NCBI GenBank assembly: GCA_964546935.1
Contig: CAZJLJ010000006.1
Span: forward strand, 1 to 64,000
Source: JALYTY01 sp964546935
GTDB lineage: Bacteria > Vulcanimicrobiota > Vulcanimicrobiia > Vulcanimicrobiales > Vulcanimicrobiaceae
Direction of reading: 5' to 3'
Length of the DNA stretch: 64,000 nucleotides
Each line of letters starts with the position of its first letter. The stretch's first letter is position 1. Below, piece after piece: positions 14,953-23,630 of the stretch. A program made the position numbers and the translations under genes. The notes beneath the pieces were generated by a model that saw only the letters and a program-made list of their open reading frames with translations, was not told the DNA's origin and ran no database searches.

Positions 14953-15897
14953 ATGAAGAAAACGCTAGACGACATAAAAGCCACCTTCAAAGCCTTCTCG
15001 CAAGACAAAGTTCCGCGCTTGGCGTCGTCCATTGCGTATGCGACGATGTTCGCGCTGGCTCCATTGCTCATTGTCCTCATTGCGATTCTGGGTTTCATTA
15101 TCGGCACGCAAAACGGCGGCCATGGACACCACGTAGCCGAAGATGCGCTGATCAATCAAATCAGTGCGCACGCTGGAACACAGGCGGGCAATACCGTGCG
15201 TAGTATGGTAGCAGCGCAGTTCGATAAACCGAGGCAAAGCGTCGTTGCGCAGATCATCGGCTGGGTCGCATTTTTCATCGCCGCCGGCGGCCTGTTCGGA
15301 GCGATTCAAGACGCTTTGAACACGGTGTGGAATGTTGAGCACACCAAGGGCGGATGGAGACAGTTGATTCGCGACCGTATCGCGTCGTTCGGAATGATTG
15401 CCGTGCTCGGCTTTGTGCTCGTAGTTTCCTTCGGTGCAAATGCGCTGCTGACGTTTCTTTCGTCCCATTACATCGCCGGTATTCCGATAATTGGGTCGCC
15501 CGTCGTATTAGAAATCGTCAACGTCGTGCTGAACATTGCGGTCATTTCTGCGATCTTCGCATGCGTATACAAGCTCCTACCCGATGTCTCCATCCGGTGG
15601 AAAGACGTATGGGCGGGCGGAATCGCGACCGCCATTCTGTTTGTAGTAGGCGAGGCGCTGATTTCGGTCTACATCACGAAAGCGGGTATCGCATCGGCAT
15701 ACGGCGCGGCCGGTTCGGTGCTTGTTGCGTTACTGTGGATCTACTACTCCGCAATGATCCTTTTGCTGGGCGCAGAGTTCACCAAAGTTCGTTCGACCGG
15801 CGCGAAAACGCAAACGCCAAGTGTGCTCAAAGGAACGGTTGAAGTGCCGGCGGGTGTTGATCCGCGGAAGAACACCGGAGCAACGACAATCCACTAA
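14953..15897 (+). CDS. YihY/BrkB-type inner membrane protein
   Basis: A 314-residue membrane protein with about six transmembrane helices. Family signs are the N-terminal VPRLASSIAYATMFALAPLL, the VWNVEHTKGGWRQLIRDR loop, and the end GAAGSVLVALLWIYYSAMILLLGAEFTKV. The family was once annotated as ribonuclease BN; its function is unresolved, with envelope or lipid roles proposed. A second member is encoded at 18433-19293 on the other strand. Confidence 0.9.
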   Translation: MKKTLDDIKATFKAFSQDKVPRLASSIAYATMFALAPLLIVLIAILGFIIGTQNGGHGHHVAEDALINQISAHAGTQAGNTVRSMVAAQFDKPRQSVVAQIIGWVAFFIAAGGLFGAIQDALNTVWNVEHTKGGWRQLIRDRIASFGMIAVLGFVLVVSFGANALLTFLSSHYIAGIPIIGSPVVLEIVNVVLNIAVISAIFACVYKLLPDVSIRWKDVWAGGIATAILFVVGEALISVYITKAGIASAYGAAGSVLVALLWIYYSAMILLLGAEFTKVRSTGAKTQTPSVLKGTVEVPAGVDPRKNTGATTIH

Positions 15898-15993
15898 GTC
15901 GCGGTAAGGACGATTCGCCTTTTGCTGCCTCGCGGTGCGATTCAACGGAGAAGCGAAAGCCTTCTGGTATCTCAACGCGTGGTGTTTAGCGGT

Positions 15994-16566
15994 TTATAGG
16001 TACCTTGGCACGCGGCTGCAATAAGACCGGTACACTTCGCCGTATTGCTGCAGAAGGTAGCTTTCTTCGCGCAATATCTGACGGTGAAACAAGAGAATGC
16101 CCGCAACCAGACCTATGACGGAAGTCCAATTCGCAAAAATAAGGAATTCGCCGAGCAGAACCAACGCGAAGGCTACGTAGATCGGATTGCGTGTGAACGC
16201 GAAGATACCCGACGTAACCAGATTATCCGGCCGATCGGTGTCGATGCCGACCCGAAAACTCGTGCCAAAAGAGACAAGGCTCCACAGCAGCATCGCGAGT
16301 CCGGCCGCGCACGAAACGACGCCGATCCACGGCAACCAACGCAAGGAGAAGATGGTGTCATCCCCGCCGCCGGGCCAACGGAACGCGGTAGCGAAAATCA
16401 GATAGAAATAGAGCAGCGCGAACGGCGGAATTAAGTAGTCTGTGTTGTCGAGCTCGCCAAACTTCATTGCCGCGATGCCGCGTTTCCTTAGAACAAAGAC
16501 GCGCGTCAACACCATCGCGAGTAACAGCAGAATCGTGAGCGCGCCAAATTTAGCAGGCATCGCCAT
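15994..16566 (-). CDS. isoprenylcysteine/phospholipid methyltransferase-like membrane protein
   Basis: A 190-residue protein with four to five membrane helices. The C-terminal half has the ICMT/PEMT signature: SGIFAFTRNPIYVAFALVLLG followed by REESYLLQQYGEVYRSYCSRVPRYL, the SAM-binding and catalytic region. Such enzymes methylate lipids or small thiols/halides in bacteria; the substrate is unknown. Start at 16566 is seven bases after the stop of the upstream gene, so the two form an operon. Confidence 0.8.
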   Translation of the reverse strand: MAMPAKFGALTILLLLAMVLTRVFVLRKRGIAAMKFGELDNTDYLIPPFALLYFYLIFATAFRWPGGGDDTIFSLRWLPWIGVVSCAAGLAMLLWSLVSFGTSFRVGIDTDRPDNLVTSGIFAFTRNPIYVAFALVLLGEFLIFANWTSVIGLVAGILLFHRQILREESYLLQQYGEVYRSYCSRVPRYL

Positions 16567-16573
16567 CGCGGCG

Positions 16574-17713
16574 TTACCCGTTATCCGGATGATCCTTTGC
16601 GTAAGCAGCGACGGCGTCGTCGATAGCTTTGGCGATGTTGCGATCGGTCGTATTGGTCGTGAAGAGTTTCGCACCGAAGCACGTGTACACGTCTAAGGTG
16701 AAATCATAAACGTTGTGAGCGCCGAAACCGCTGCCTTCGCGACGCACGTTGAGCGTGCCTGAGGATACGGTGTTGTTGCGTTGCGTCCCACAGACTGCGT
16801 CGGTCGATTTAGCAACATTTGAAGGAGAAATGGCTGAAGCTTTCGCGTTGTAAGCTTTGTTGAACGAGTTCACGAGATAATTCGTCGCGCTGGTCAAGTC
16901 GCCGCCGGGCGCATTGCCGTTGATGCGTGCGACGATAACGCCGCGAGCGGGCTTATTGACCTTCGCGGCTGCAACCGCGTTGCTTGGATCTTTCGATTTT
17001 CCTTTGCTGAACAGTGATCCGAGGCCCCCGATCTTAACGTTAGCGCCGCCGTTCGTTGACTGTGGCGCCGGCGTTGGGCTAGCCGCATTCCCGATGTTCA
17101 CCTGATCGCGGTGTTCGAGCTGCTGAATGATACCGTCGAATGTCAGCGCTTGCGAGGCAACGTCTTGCACGGTGCTGATTTGCGCAGTCTGCGAGTACGC
17201 GCTCGTGCCGGAAGTCACGCTTACGAGCTGTGCTACGACTGCGGCTTCATTGCCGATCGGCTGGACGTAGCCCGCAATGTAATAGTCGGCGTGTTTCGCG
17301 CGGGCGTTCGTTTGATAATCCGGACGCTTCACGTTTTCTCCGATCGCGAGCACCGTCAGATTCGCTGAATTGACGAAGACTTGCGAGAAGATCTGCGCGA
17401 TGCCCAAACCAACTTTGGAGTTCACGTCGGTCGGCGTTTCAAACGGATAAACGATAACCGATGGGGATGCCTGGACGTACGGCGTTGCACTTGGGGATGG
17501 GACGGGCGTCGCTTTAGCGCCTTTGCCCGCCGGACGCGCCGCCGGCGTCGCTGTCGGGGCGGGGCGCGCGGCCGGTGTCGCGGTTGACGCCGGCATAGCC
17601 TTCACGTTCGCTGCGGGCGACGGCGACGCGGCCGGCGACGGAGACCCGGAGGGCGCCGCGGCGATGAACGCGAGGCTCGAGCACAAGAGAAGAAGACCAA
17701 AGAGACGACGCAC
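16574..17713 (-). CDS. exported protein with Pro/Ala-rich linker and TolB/CsgG-like domain
   Basis: A 379-residue exported protein: signal peptide (cleavage after AFIAAA), a low-complexity Ala/Pro/Ser/Thr linker to residue ~85, then a domain beginning VIVYPFETPTDVNSKVGLGI and continuing with YYIAGYVQPIG, resembling the nucleotide-free TolB-N/CsgG-like fold. A Lys/Gly segment and a second domain with two Cys follow. Likely periplasmic or outer-membrane associated. Function unknown. Confidence 0.7.
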   Translation of the reverse strand: MRRLFGLLLLCSSLAFIAAAPSGSPSPAASPSPAANVKAMPASTATPAARPAPTATPAARPAGKGAKATPVPSPSATPYVQASPSVIVYPFETPTDVNSKVGLGIAQIFSQVFVNSANLTVLAIGENVKRPDYQTNARAKHADYYIAGYVQPIGNEAAVVAQLVSVTSGTSAYSQTAQISTVQDVASQALTFDGIIQQLEHRDQVNIGNAASPTPAPQSTNGGANVKIGGLGSLFSKGKSKDPSNAVAAAKVNKPARGVIVARINGNAPGGDLTSATNYLVNSFNKAYNAKASAISPSNVAKSTDAVCGTQRNNTVSSGTLNVRREGSGFGAHNVYDFTLDVYTCFGAKLFTTNTTDRNIAKAIDDAVAAYAKDHPDNG

Positions 17714-17737
17714 GACTCTCCTTATTACGAGGTGAGA

Positions 17738-18436
17738 CTAAAAATTAGCTTCAATTTGAATAACGAACGCGCGAATAGCATCGTTCGTATCAACCGGGCG
17801 CTCGACCATGGCCAGGTGCCCCGCACGCGGCAGTATTCGCGCCGATGCCCCCGAGACCCGGTCGGCCACGAAAGCGCCGTATTTGGGCGGCACCATGATG
17901 TCTCGCTCGCCCGTCAACGAGACGAGCGGCACTTCGATGCGGTCCAATGCATCGACTAGATCGAACGCGTTGCAGGCGCGAAAATCCCTTTCGGTCTGAG
18001 CCGCCCCAACGGTCCGCATGTCGGCAATTGCACCCTCGATTAACCGACGTGCAGGCTCGGCAAAAAACGAGCTTGCGAGCATCTCGCTCGCCCCATCGAA
18101 GTCGCTTTGAATTGCTTCGAAGATCGCCGGCGACACCCGCAATTTTGCACCGGACCCAATCAGGACCACGCCTCGAATCCGTGCGTCGCGACGGACCGCT
18201 AGTTCGAGCGCGATCGCGCCGCCCATCGAGCTTCCGACCAACACCACGTTACGTAGCGCACGCTGATCGCAAAAGGCGGAAACAAAATCCGCGAACTCGC
18301 CGATCGTCTCAGCGCGACCCGGCACGCCATGTCCGGGCAAATCGGGCGCAATCGAACCGTCGAATGCACGCACTTGCGCGTCGAAAACGCGGCTAGTGCA
18401 CCCCGCGCCGTGAAGAAAGAGCAGCGTCGATTTCAA
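17738..18436 (-). CDS. alpha/beta hydrolase
   Basis: A 232-residue hydrolase: oxyanion loop LLFLHGAGCTS, PDLPGHG, nucleophile elbow VGSSMGGA, acid in LTGERDIMVP and base in RAGHLAMVERP. Substrate not predictable. The start is probably TTG at 18436, overlapping the stop of the YihY gene (TTGA), which implies coupling. Without that start the protein would need an unrelated N-terminal extension inside the neighbour. Confidence 0.88.
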   Translation of the reverse strand: MKSTLLFLHGAGCTSRVFDAQVRAFDGSIAPDLPGHGVPGRAETIGEFADFVSAFCDQRALRNVVLVGSSMGGAIALELAVRRDARIRGVVLIGSGAKLRVSPAIFEAIQSDFDGASEMLASSFFAEPARRLIEGAIADMRTVGAAQTERDFRACNAFDLVDALDRIEVPLVSLTGERDIMVPPKYGAFVADRVSGASARILPRAGHLAMVERPVDTNDAIRAFVIQIEANF

Positions 18437-19293
18437 TTTTCGACTGCGCTCGGTTCCGCCATTTGCTCTAGGACGTCGGCGTAGGTCGGGATGCGTTGCG
18501 GACCATGGTGCGCAGCCCATGCAGCGCTAAATTCGGCACCGTAAAAAAACGTCGAGCCGATCACGTAAAACCACAACAACAGCACGAGCGGCACGGAAAG
18601 CGCACCGTAAATCTGAATGAAATTGATGTGCAACGTGTATTGAGTGAAGACAAATTGCACGAGCGGCCAGAGCAGCGAAACCACCACCGCACCCGGCAAT
18701 GCGAATCCCCACGACATGTGGCGGCTCGGCAGAAACTTATAAAGAACGAGCGAACTCGCAAAAACGAGCGCGATCGAAATGAGATACGCCGTGAGGTGCG
18801 TAAAGTTCTGACGGTCCGGCACATTCGCGACCGCCATCGCGATCGAGATAATGAGCGGCAAGCCCATCGCGATGATTAACAGAATCGCCATCAGCGGCAA
18901 CATGACGAGCGAGAGTGCGATGTTGTGAATCAATGGACGTCCCTTCGGAACGCCCAATGCGCGATCGAGCGCGTAAGCAAGGGCCATGAACAAGTTTTTG
19001 CCGGACCACACTAAAAAGGCGAGCGCGATGATGCTCGAAATACCGCGCCCGTAAATATACGACTGCAGATTCGCAGCGACGAATTCATGCAGTGTCGGAC
19101 TGAATTCGTCGAAGAAACCAAGCACGCGGTCTTGCGCCATCGGAAAGACGTACGACGCGGCCGAGAGGATGAGCACGACTAACGGAAAGAGCGCAAAGAG
19201 AGCGTTAAAGGCAACAGCCTGCGCCAGAAACGCGCAGCCGTCTCTCGAGAAGCGCAAGCCGGCCTCGCGCAGGGTCGAGATGAGTCGCTCCAT
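18433..19293 (-). CDS. YihY/BrkB-type inner membrane protein (second copy)
   Basis: A 286-residue membrane protein with six predicted helices: FLAQAVAFNALFALFPLVVL at the start, the GRPLIHNIALSL loop and the end LLWFYVIGSTFFYGAEFSAAWA. It is a diverged relative of the protein at 14953-15897. ATG at 19293 chosen because the family domain starts just after it. It shares an operon with the hydrolase and is divergent to the gene at 19316, only 22 bases away. Confidence 0.88.
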   Translation of the reverse strand: MERLISTLREAGLRFSRDGCAFLAQAVAFNALFALFPLVVLILSAASYVFPMAQDRVLGFFDEFSPTLHEFVAANLQSYIYGRGISSIIALAFLVWSGKNLFMALAYALDRALGVPKGRPLIHNIALSLVMLPLMAILLIIAMGLPLIISIAMAVANVPDRQNFTHLTAYLISIALVFASSLVLYKFLPSRHMSWGFALPGAVVVSLLWPLVQFVFTQYTLHINFIQIYGALSVPLVLLLWFYVIGSTFFYGAEFSAAWAAHHGPQRIPTYADVLEQMAEPSAVEN

Positions 19294-19315
19294 CGGATGC
19301 GAATATCGCCGTTCC

Positions 19316-19816
19316 GTGACCTTATTCCCACTAGCGGCGGCCATAACGATTCTCTTCAACGGCCATCCCGTCCGTAGCTACACGAGCGTCTTTGAGGCGG
19401 GCGGTCACATCTTCGCACCGGTGAAGCCGTACGTAACCCGCGTGGCGGACCGCGTTTGGTTTAGCGGCGATCGACTGGCCGTACAAAGAAACGGCCGCGT
19501 GGTCTTCGTGCGTCTTGCACCATGCCAACCCGATGCATTGCAGTTCAGCTTTGTTCCACTGCGTGAGGTGATGTCGAAATTAGGTGCCGACGTCCAATAT
19601 GATGAAGCGCTGCACTTGGTCAGCATTTGGATGCCGCTTCATCCGACTGTCGCTACGCCCACGCCGTTCGATCCGTCGGCGCCGCAAGTTGCGCCGACGG
19701 ATGTTTTTACACCCTCTCCGACCGCGACGCCGCGCCCAATTTGGAGCGGCTCACCGTTGCCGAGACGAACTCCGTTACCGTACAGCTCGCCAACGCCACG
19801 CCCGAAACCGGCGTAA
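19316..19816 (+). CDS. copper amine oxidase N-terminal-like domain protein
   Basis: A 166-residue protein. Residues 5-105 look like a copper amine oxidase N-terminal (stalk) domain: ITILFNGHPV, a GGHIFAPVKPYV strand and FVPLREVMSKLGADVQYDE. This domain binds cell-wall or other ligands in exported proteins. The rest is a Pro/Thr/Ser linker-like tail without a second domain. GTG at 19316 is the likely start; the hydrophobic head may serve as a weak signal or anchor. Head-to-head with the YihY gene. Confidence 0.65.
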   Translation: MTLFPLAAAITILFNGHPVRSYTSVFEAGGHIFAPVKPYVTRVADRVWFSGDRLAVQRNGRVVFVRLAPCQPDALQFSFVPLREVMSKLGADVQYDEALHLVSIWMPLHPTVATPTPFDPSAPQVAPTDVFTPSPTATPRPIWSGSPLPRRTPLPYSSPTPRPKPA

Positions 19817-19818
19817 CG

Positions 19819-20658
19819 TTATCGCGCAGCGATGGCGCCGAGGTCTTCGGATGCGTGGCCGTGACTCATGGCATCGCGAAGTTCGGCTTCAATGGCATCT
19901 ATGACCGGCAGCTTCGCGCCCTTCGCGGCTTTCTGCATCAGCGTTGCGTCTTTGTGCGCCATGTCGAGGGTCCACGTCGGTGTGTAGTCGCCTTCCGCCA
20001 TCCGCTTGCCGCGCCCGTCGATTTGACCCTGGACGCTATAGAACGAGAATAATTCGTAAGCTTGGGGCCGCGTAAGGCCTTGCTCTTCGCCGATGCGGTA
20101 GATGTCGTTCAATCCGGCGATGACCGCAAGAATCATCGCGTTTCCCATCAGTTTGTAAACTGCCGCGAGATCGGGACGCTCGCCGAAATACTTCACGGTT
20201 CCGGTCATCTGCGCGAATCGATCTTTGATCTTGTCGAAAATCGCTTGCGGCCCCGACACCATCATCGTTCCGGTGCCGCTTAGCGCATTCGGTGGACCCA
20301 TGAAAACGGGCGCGTGCAGAAAAGAGTAGCCGGCATCGCTCAAACGCTTTGCGCGCGCGACGACATTCTGCGGAAGAACGGTCGTGTGATCCGCGATGAT
20401 TGCCGAACGATCGATGCCGGGCAACGCGGCTTGCAGAATCGAGTCGACTGAGTCATCGTCACGCACGCAAATGTGGATGCGTGCCGCACCGCGCGCGGCT
20501 TCCGCTGCATCGCGAAATGCAATAATGCCGTCTTCCTCGAGGGCTTTTGCTTTTTCGAACGTCCGGTTCCACACGTGCACCGTATATCCGTGACGGCGAA
20601 GGTTCTTAACGAAACCGGAGCCGAGCATGCCGGCCCCGTAAAACGCAACAGTTTCCAT
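19819..20658 (-). CDS. beta-hydroxyacid dehydrogenase (HIBADH family)
   Basis: A 279-residue NAD(P)-dependent dehydrogenase. N-terminal Rossmann loop VAFYGAGMLGSGFVKNL with WNRT next to it, catalytic Lys in AVYKLMGNAM, and an all-helical C-terminal domain. The family oxidises 3-hydroxyisobutyrate, tartronate semialdehyde and similar acids, or reduces imines; the substrate is not clear. The usual substrate motif around residue 120 reads VFMGPPNALSGTGTMMVSG. It follows the DoxX gene by 14 bases on the same strand. Confidence 0.88.
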   Translation of the reverse strand: METVAFYGAGMLGSGFVKNLRRHGYTVHVWNRTFEKAKALEEDGIIAFRDAAEAARGAARIHICVRDDDSVDSILQAALPGIDRSAIIADHTTVLPQNVVARAKRLSDAGYSFLHAPVFMGPPNALSGTGTMMVSGPQAIFDKIKDRFAQMTGTVKYFGERPDLAAVYKLMGNAMILAVIAGLNDIYRIGEEQGLTRPQAYELFSFYSVQGQIDGRGKRMAEGDYTPTWTLDMAHKDATLMQKAAKGAKLPVIDAIEAELRDAMSHGHASEDLGAIAAR

Positions 20659-20672
20659 GTTGCGGTGTTTCG

Positions 20673-21176
20673 TTATTGCGCCGCTGCTTCCACCGGCCGA
20701 CGCGCGACGAGATTCAACAACCCGAGGACGGCGCCGGCGAGGATTGCAATTCCCGCCTGCGACGGCGTCGAGAGTACGTTCAAACCCAGAACGCGATCGA
20801 GCGATACCGGGCCAAAGCCCGCAAATGCAACTGCAATTGCCGAAAGAATGTAGAAGATATTAAGTTCGACGCCGTTGTTCGCCGTAAACCAACCGTTCTT
20901 GATGTGAACGCTGAAGATCGCGACCACCATCACGAGGACAATCAGAGCCGGACCGAGTGCGCCGCCGAGACCCAGGATCGTCAGCAAGCCGCCGAGCATC
21001 TCGGTTGCTCCAGCGGAGAACGCGAAGAGCCGCCCGGGACGAAAGCCGAGATTTTCCATGAAGCCGCCCGTACCGGCGAGCCCGTATCCGCCGAACCAGC
21101 TAAAAAGTTTTTGTGCGCCATGGGCGGCAATATACAGTCCAAGAACGATGCGAATGAGAAGAAAAGCTAAATCCAC
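20673..21176 (-). CDS. DoxX family membrane protein
   Basis: A 167-residue protein with four membrane helices and the family start LLIRIVLGLYIAAHGAQKLFSWFGG, then FMENLGFRPG. DoxX proteins are linked to redox stress and sulfur metabolism. It is divergent from an HxlR regulator gene with a palindromic operator between them, so it is probably the regulator's target. It is followed on the same strand by the hydroxyacid dehydrogenase. Confidence 0.9.
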   Translation of the reverse strand: MDLAFLLIRIVLGLYIAAHGAQKLFSWFGGYGLAGTGGFMENLGFRPGRLFAFSAGATEMLGGLLTILGLGGALGPALIVLVMVVAIFSVHIKNGWFTANNGVELNIFYILSAIAVAFAGFGPVSLDRVLGLNVLSTPSQAGIAILAGAVLGLLNLVARRPVEAAAQ

Positions 21177-21206
21177 GATCTAAGCCTCTATTGTTATGTT
21201 GTATTA

Positions 21207-21240
21207 GTAACCTACTTATGATAGGTTTACACAGGTAAAC
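21207..21240. promoter_or_regulatory. candidate HxlR operator
   Basis: Two overlapping palindromes in the DoxX-HxlR intergenic region: GTAACCTA ... TAGGTTTAC and the perfect GTTTAC-ACAG-GTAAAC. HxlR regulators bind such sites in front of their own and the divergent gene. Confidence 0.65.
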
Positions 21241-21258
21241 TACACCGGGAACTAAGCT

Positions 21259-21633
21259 ATGTCAAGTAACCAGCCAACTGAAGATAAGTCACTAGACGTC
21301 CAACTCTGCGCGCGTTACCAGCGCGCCATCGAACTCGTCGGTAAGCGCTGGACGGGAGCGGTGATTCGCGTGCTGCTCTTCGGGCCGCGGCGGTTCAACG
21401 AACTCTTGGCAGCGGTTCCCGGGATGTCGGACCGGTTGCTTACCGAGCGCCTTCGCGAGCTTGAAGGCGAGGGGCTAATTTCGCGCCGCGTCGAGGCCGG
21501 ATCACCGGTGAAGGTCGTCTACGAACTCACCTGCGCGGGCCACGAGCTGAAAGAACCCCTGATCACCCTTGGTCACTGGGCGGAAAAGTGGCTCTCGCTC
21601 GAATCGGACGACGAAAACGCCGCTAGTGCGTAA
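21259..21633 (+). CDS. HxlR-type transcription regulator
   Basis: A 124-residue winged-helix regulator: CARYQRAIELVGKRWTGAVIRVLLFGPRRFNELL, then PGMSDRLLTERLRELEGEGLISRRV and the wing VKVVYELTCAGHEL. Cys17 lies at the classical position of the N-terminal Cys used in redox or electrophile sensing by HxlR/YodB-type proteins. It likely controls the divergent DoxX gene. Its 3' end overlaps the convergent deacetylase gene. Confidence 0.92.
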   Translation: MSSNQPTEDKSLDVQLCARYQRAIELVGKRWTGAVIRVLLFGPRRFNELLAAVPGMSDRLLTERLRELEGEGLISRRVEAGSPVKVVYELTCAGHELKEPLITLGHWAEKWLSLESDDENAASA

Positions 21634-22712
21634 GGCTCTGCGCCAAGACGAAATTCACGCCGTCAGCTTGCAGTTCGGGAATGAGCGCGCGGACGGCTTC
21701 AAGGGTGGTCGGGCGCGGGTGGCCGATCGCGATCGCGCTCCCGGATCGTTTTGCAATCGCCACTGCTTCACGCAGCTGGGCTTCGGAATACGCTACGTCG
21801 GCCTTATTGTCTAGAAACACATCGCGCGCCGCAGTTGGTACGCCGTCTTTTAGTGCCGTCTGCGCGCCGACGGATTTGCTGTTCGTCATGGAATCGATGA
21901 AGAACAGATTTCCGCGCTTTGCAAGCACATCCATCACGTCTTGCATCACACGCGAGTCCGCACTGGCTTTGCTGCCTTCGTGATTGTTTACGCCTTGCGC
22001 GAGCGGAACTTGCGCAAGGTCGTGCTCGACTTGCGCCACGATCTCGCTGTCGCTCATCTCGGTCGTCACTTTTCCGGGACCGGGATTCATGCCCGAGAGC
22101 GTTTCCATCGGAAGATGAAGCATCACGCCTTTGCCGGCATCACTCGCTTCACGCGCAATCGTCTCGCCGTAGTGAACGTCGGGCAGCACCGACATCGTTA
22201 CGGGAATCGGCAACGCGACGAAGCCGCGTTCCGTGGAAATCCATTGACCGCAGTCGTCGATGATCAACGCCAATTTCGGACCATTGGGATTCCCGCCGGC
22301 GGAAGTCGTTGCGCTGGGCGATGCAGCAACCGGTGGCGTTGCGCTCGCTGATGCTTCGGGCGACGGTGTCGGCGTCTCGGGCGGGCTCTGCGCNNNNNNN
22401 NNNNNNNNNNNNNNNNNNNNNNNNNNNNNNNNNNNNNNNNNNNNNNNNNNNNNNNNNNNNNNNNNNNNNNNNNNNNNNNNNNNNNNNNNNNNNCGCCGGC
22501 GCCGGATTCTGCGACACCGCTTCGTTCGCCGGCTCCGGCGTCGCAGTTGCGACTGCCACCGGTTCCACGTTGTGCGCACTTCGATGTTGCCGGTGTGCTG
22601 TGGGGTGAAACAGATACCACGCCGCTATTACGGCGATCGCAAGAAGAAGAACCGGAGCAACCCAACCGGGAGAGGACGCATGTTTACGGCGCGACGATGG
22701 ACGTTTCGACAC
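21623..22712 (-). CDS. divergent polysaccharide deacetylase (YibQ-like), interrupted by a scaffold gap
   Basis: N-terminal part: basic head, one membrane anchor (WVAPVLLLAIAVIAAWYLF), then a linker that runs into the N gap. After the gap: more Pro/Ser/Thr linker and a complete divergent polysaccharide deacetylase domain with LALIIDDCG, HLPME, NNHEGS and IAIGHPRP, the metal-binding and catalytic motifs. The frames on the two sides differ only because the gap length is arbitrary. GTG at 22712 is a plausible start; another GTG at 22781 would overlap the divergent gene. Probably an envelope sugar deacetylase. Confidence 0.8.
22394..22493. other. scaffold gap (100 N), true size unknown
   Basis: Run of 100 N inside the low-complexity linker of the deacetylase gene. 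Unlike the other two gaps, the flanks are not duplicated, so real sequence is missing here, probably a repetitive Pro/Thr/Ala-coding stretch. Confidence 0.95.
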
Positions 22713-22772
22713 GCGAACGGTTTTTCGTCGCGTTTTCGCAGATTCCGGTTTTGCGGTGTCGAATGGACCCGC

Positions 22773-23630
22773 ATGCTTCACGCGCTTCGCAATGCGCTCG
22801 ACGGAATCTCTGTCGTTGCGCTGGCTACCAACATTCCTGGGCCGCTCGCCGCAGCACATTTGCGACTGATGGGCGCGCAGGTAGTGAAAATCGAGCCCGC
22901 GCGAGGCGATACACTGGAAGAATCGGCGCCGCATTGGTACGCCGCGATTACGACCGGACTAGAAATTCTACGTTTAGATTTGCGCGATGAAAAGGCGATG
23001 CGGGCGCTCGATGCGCATTTGCGTTACGCCGATCTTGTTATTACCGCGATGCGAGCAAGTTCGCTATTGCGCGTTGGTTTCGACTGGAAAACGCTGCACG
23101 CAAAATATCCACGGCTGTGCCACATAGCGATTTGCGGAGAAGCGCCGCCCCACGACGACCGCGCCGGGCACGACCTTACGTATCAGGCGCGCGCCGGTAC
23201 CATCGCGCCACCGGTAATGCCGCGGACCCTTGTCGGCGATATGGCGGCGGCTGAACGTGCAGTGGCTGCAGCAGTCACGGCATTATACGTGCGCAGTTGC
23301 ACGAACGAAGCAATGCGCCTCGATGTGAGCATCGTCGAAGCCGCAACGGACTTTGCGGCGCCGTTTCGTTATGGACTTACCGCACCGAATGGTGCGCTTG
23401 GCGGTGCGTTGCCGACGTATCGCATCTACGCGGCACAAAACGGATACGTAGCGCTTGCGGCCCTGGAACCGCATTTCATCCAGCGGCTCGCGACGATGTT
23501 GGAAACAGAAAGCACCGACGCAGAAACGCTCGAGCGAATCTTCGCGCAACGAACCGCTCGGGAATGGGAGCGTCTCGCCGAAACGTACGACGTGCCGTTA
23601 GCCGCCGTGCGTGAAGAGGTGCACGCATGA
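22773..23630 (+). CDS. CaiB/BaiF family (class III) CoA-transferase, short form
   Basis: A 285-residue protein. The start ISVVALATNIPGPLAAAHLRLMGAQVVKIE is the family's nucleotide/CoA-binding beginning; KYPRLCHIAICGEAP and HDLTYQARAG match the region that contains the catalytic Asp (GHDLTYQA). The family is usually 380-430 residues; here the central part is shorter. It transfers CoA between carboxylic acids or acts as racemase. ATGA overlap with the thiolase gene puts it in a fatty-acid-like degradation operon. Confidence 0.85.
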   Translation: MLHALRNALDGISVVALATNIPGPLAAAHLRLMGAQVVKIEPARGDTLEESAPHWYAAITTGLEILRLDLRDEKAMRALDAHLRYADLVITAMRASSLLRVGFDWKTLHAKYPRLCHIAICGEAPPHDDRAGHDLTYQARAGTIAPPVMPRTLVGDMAAAERAVAAAVTALYVRSCTNEAMRLDVSIVEAATDFAAPFRYGLTAPNGALGGALPTYRIYAAQNGYVALAALEPHFIQRLATMLETESTDAETLERIFAQRTAREWERLAETYDVPLAAVREEVHA

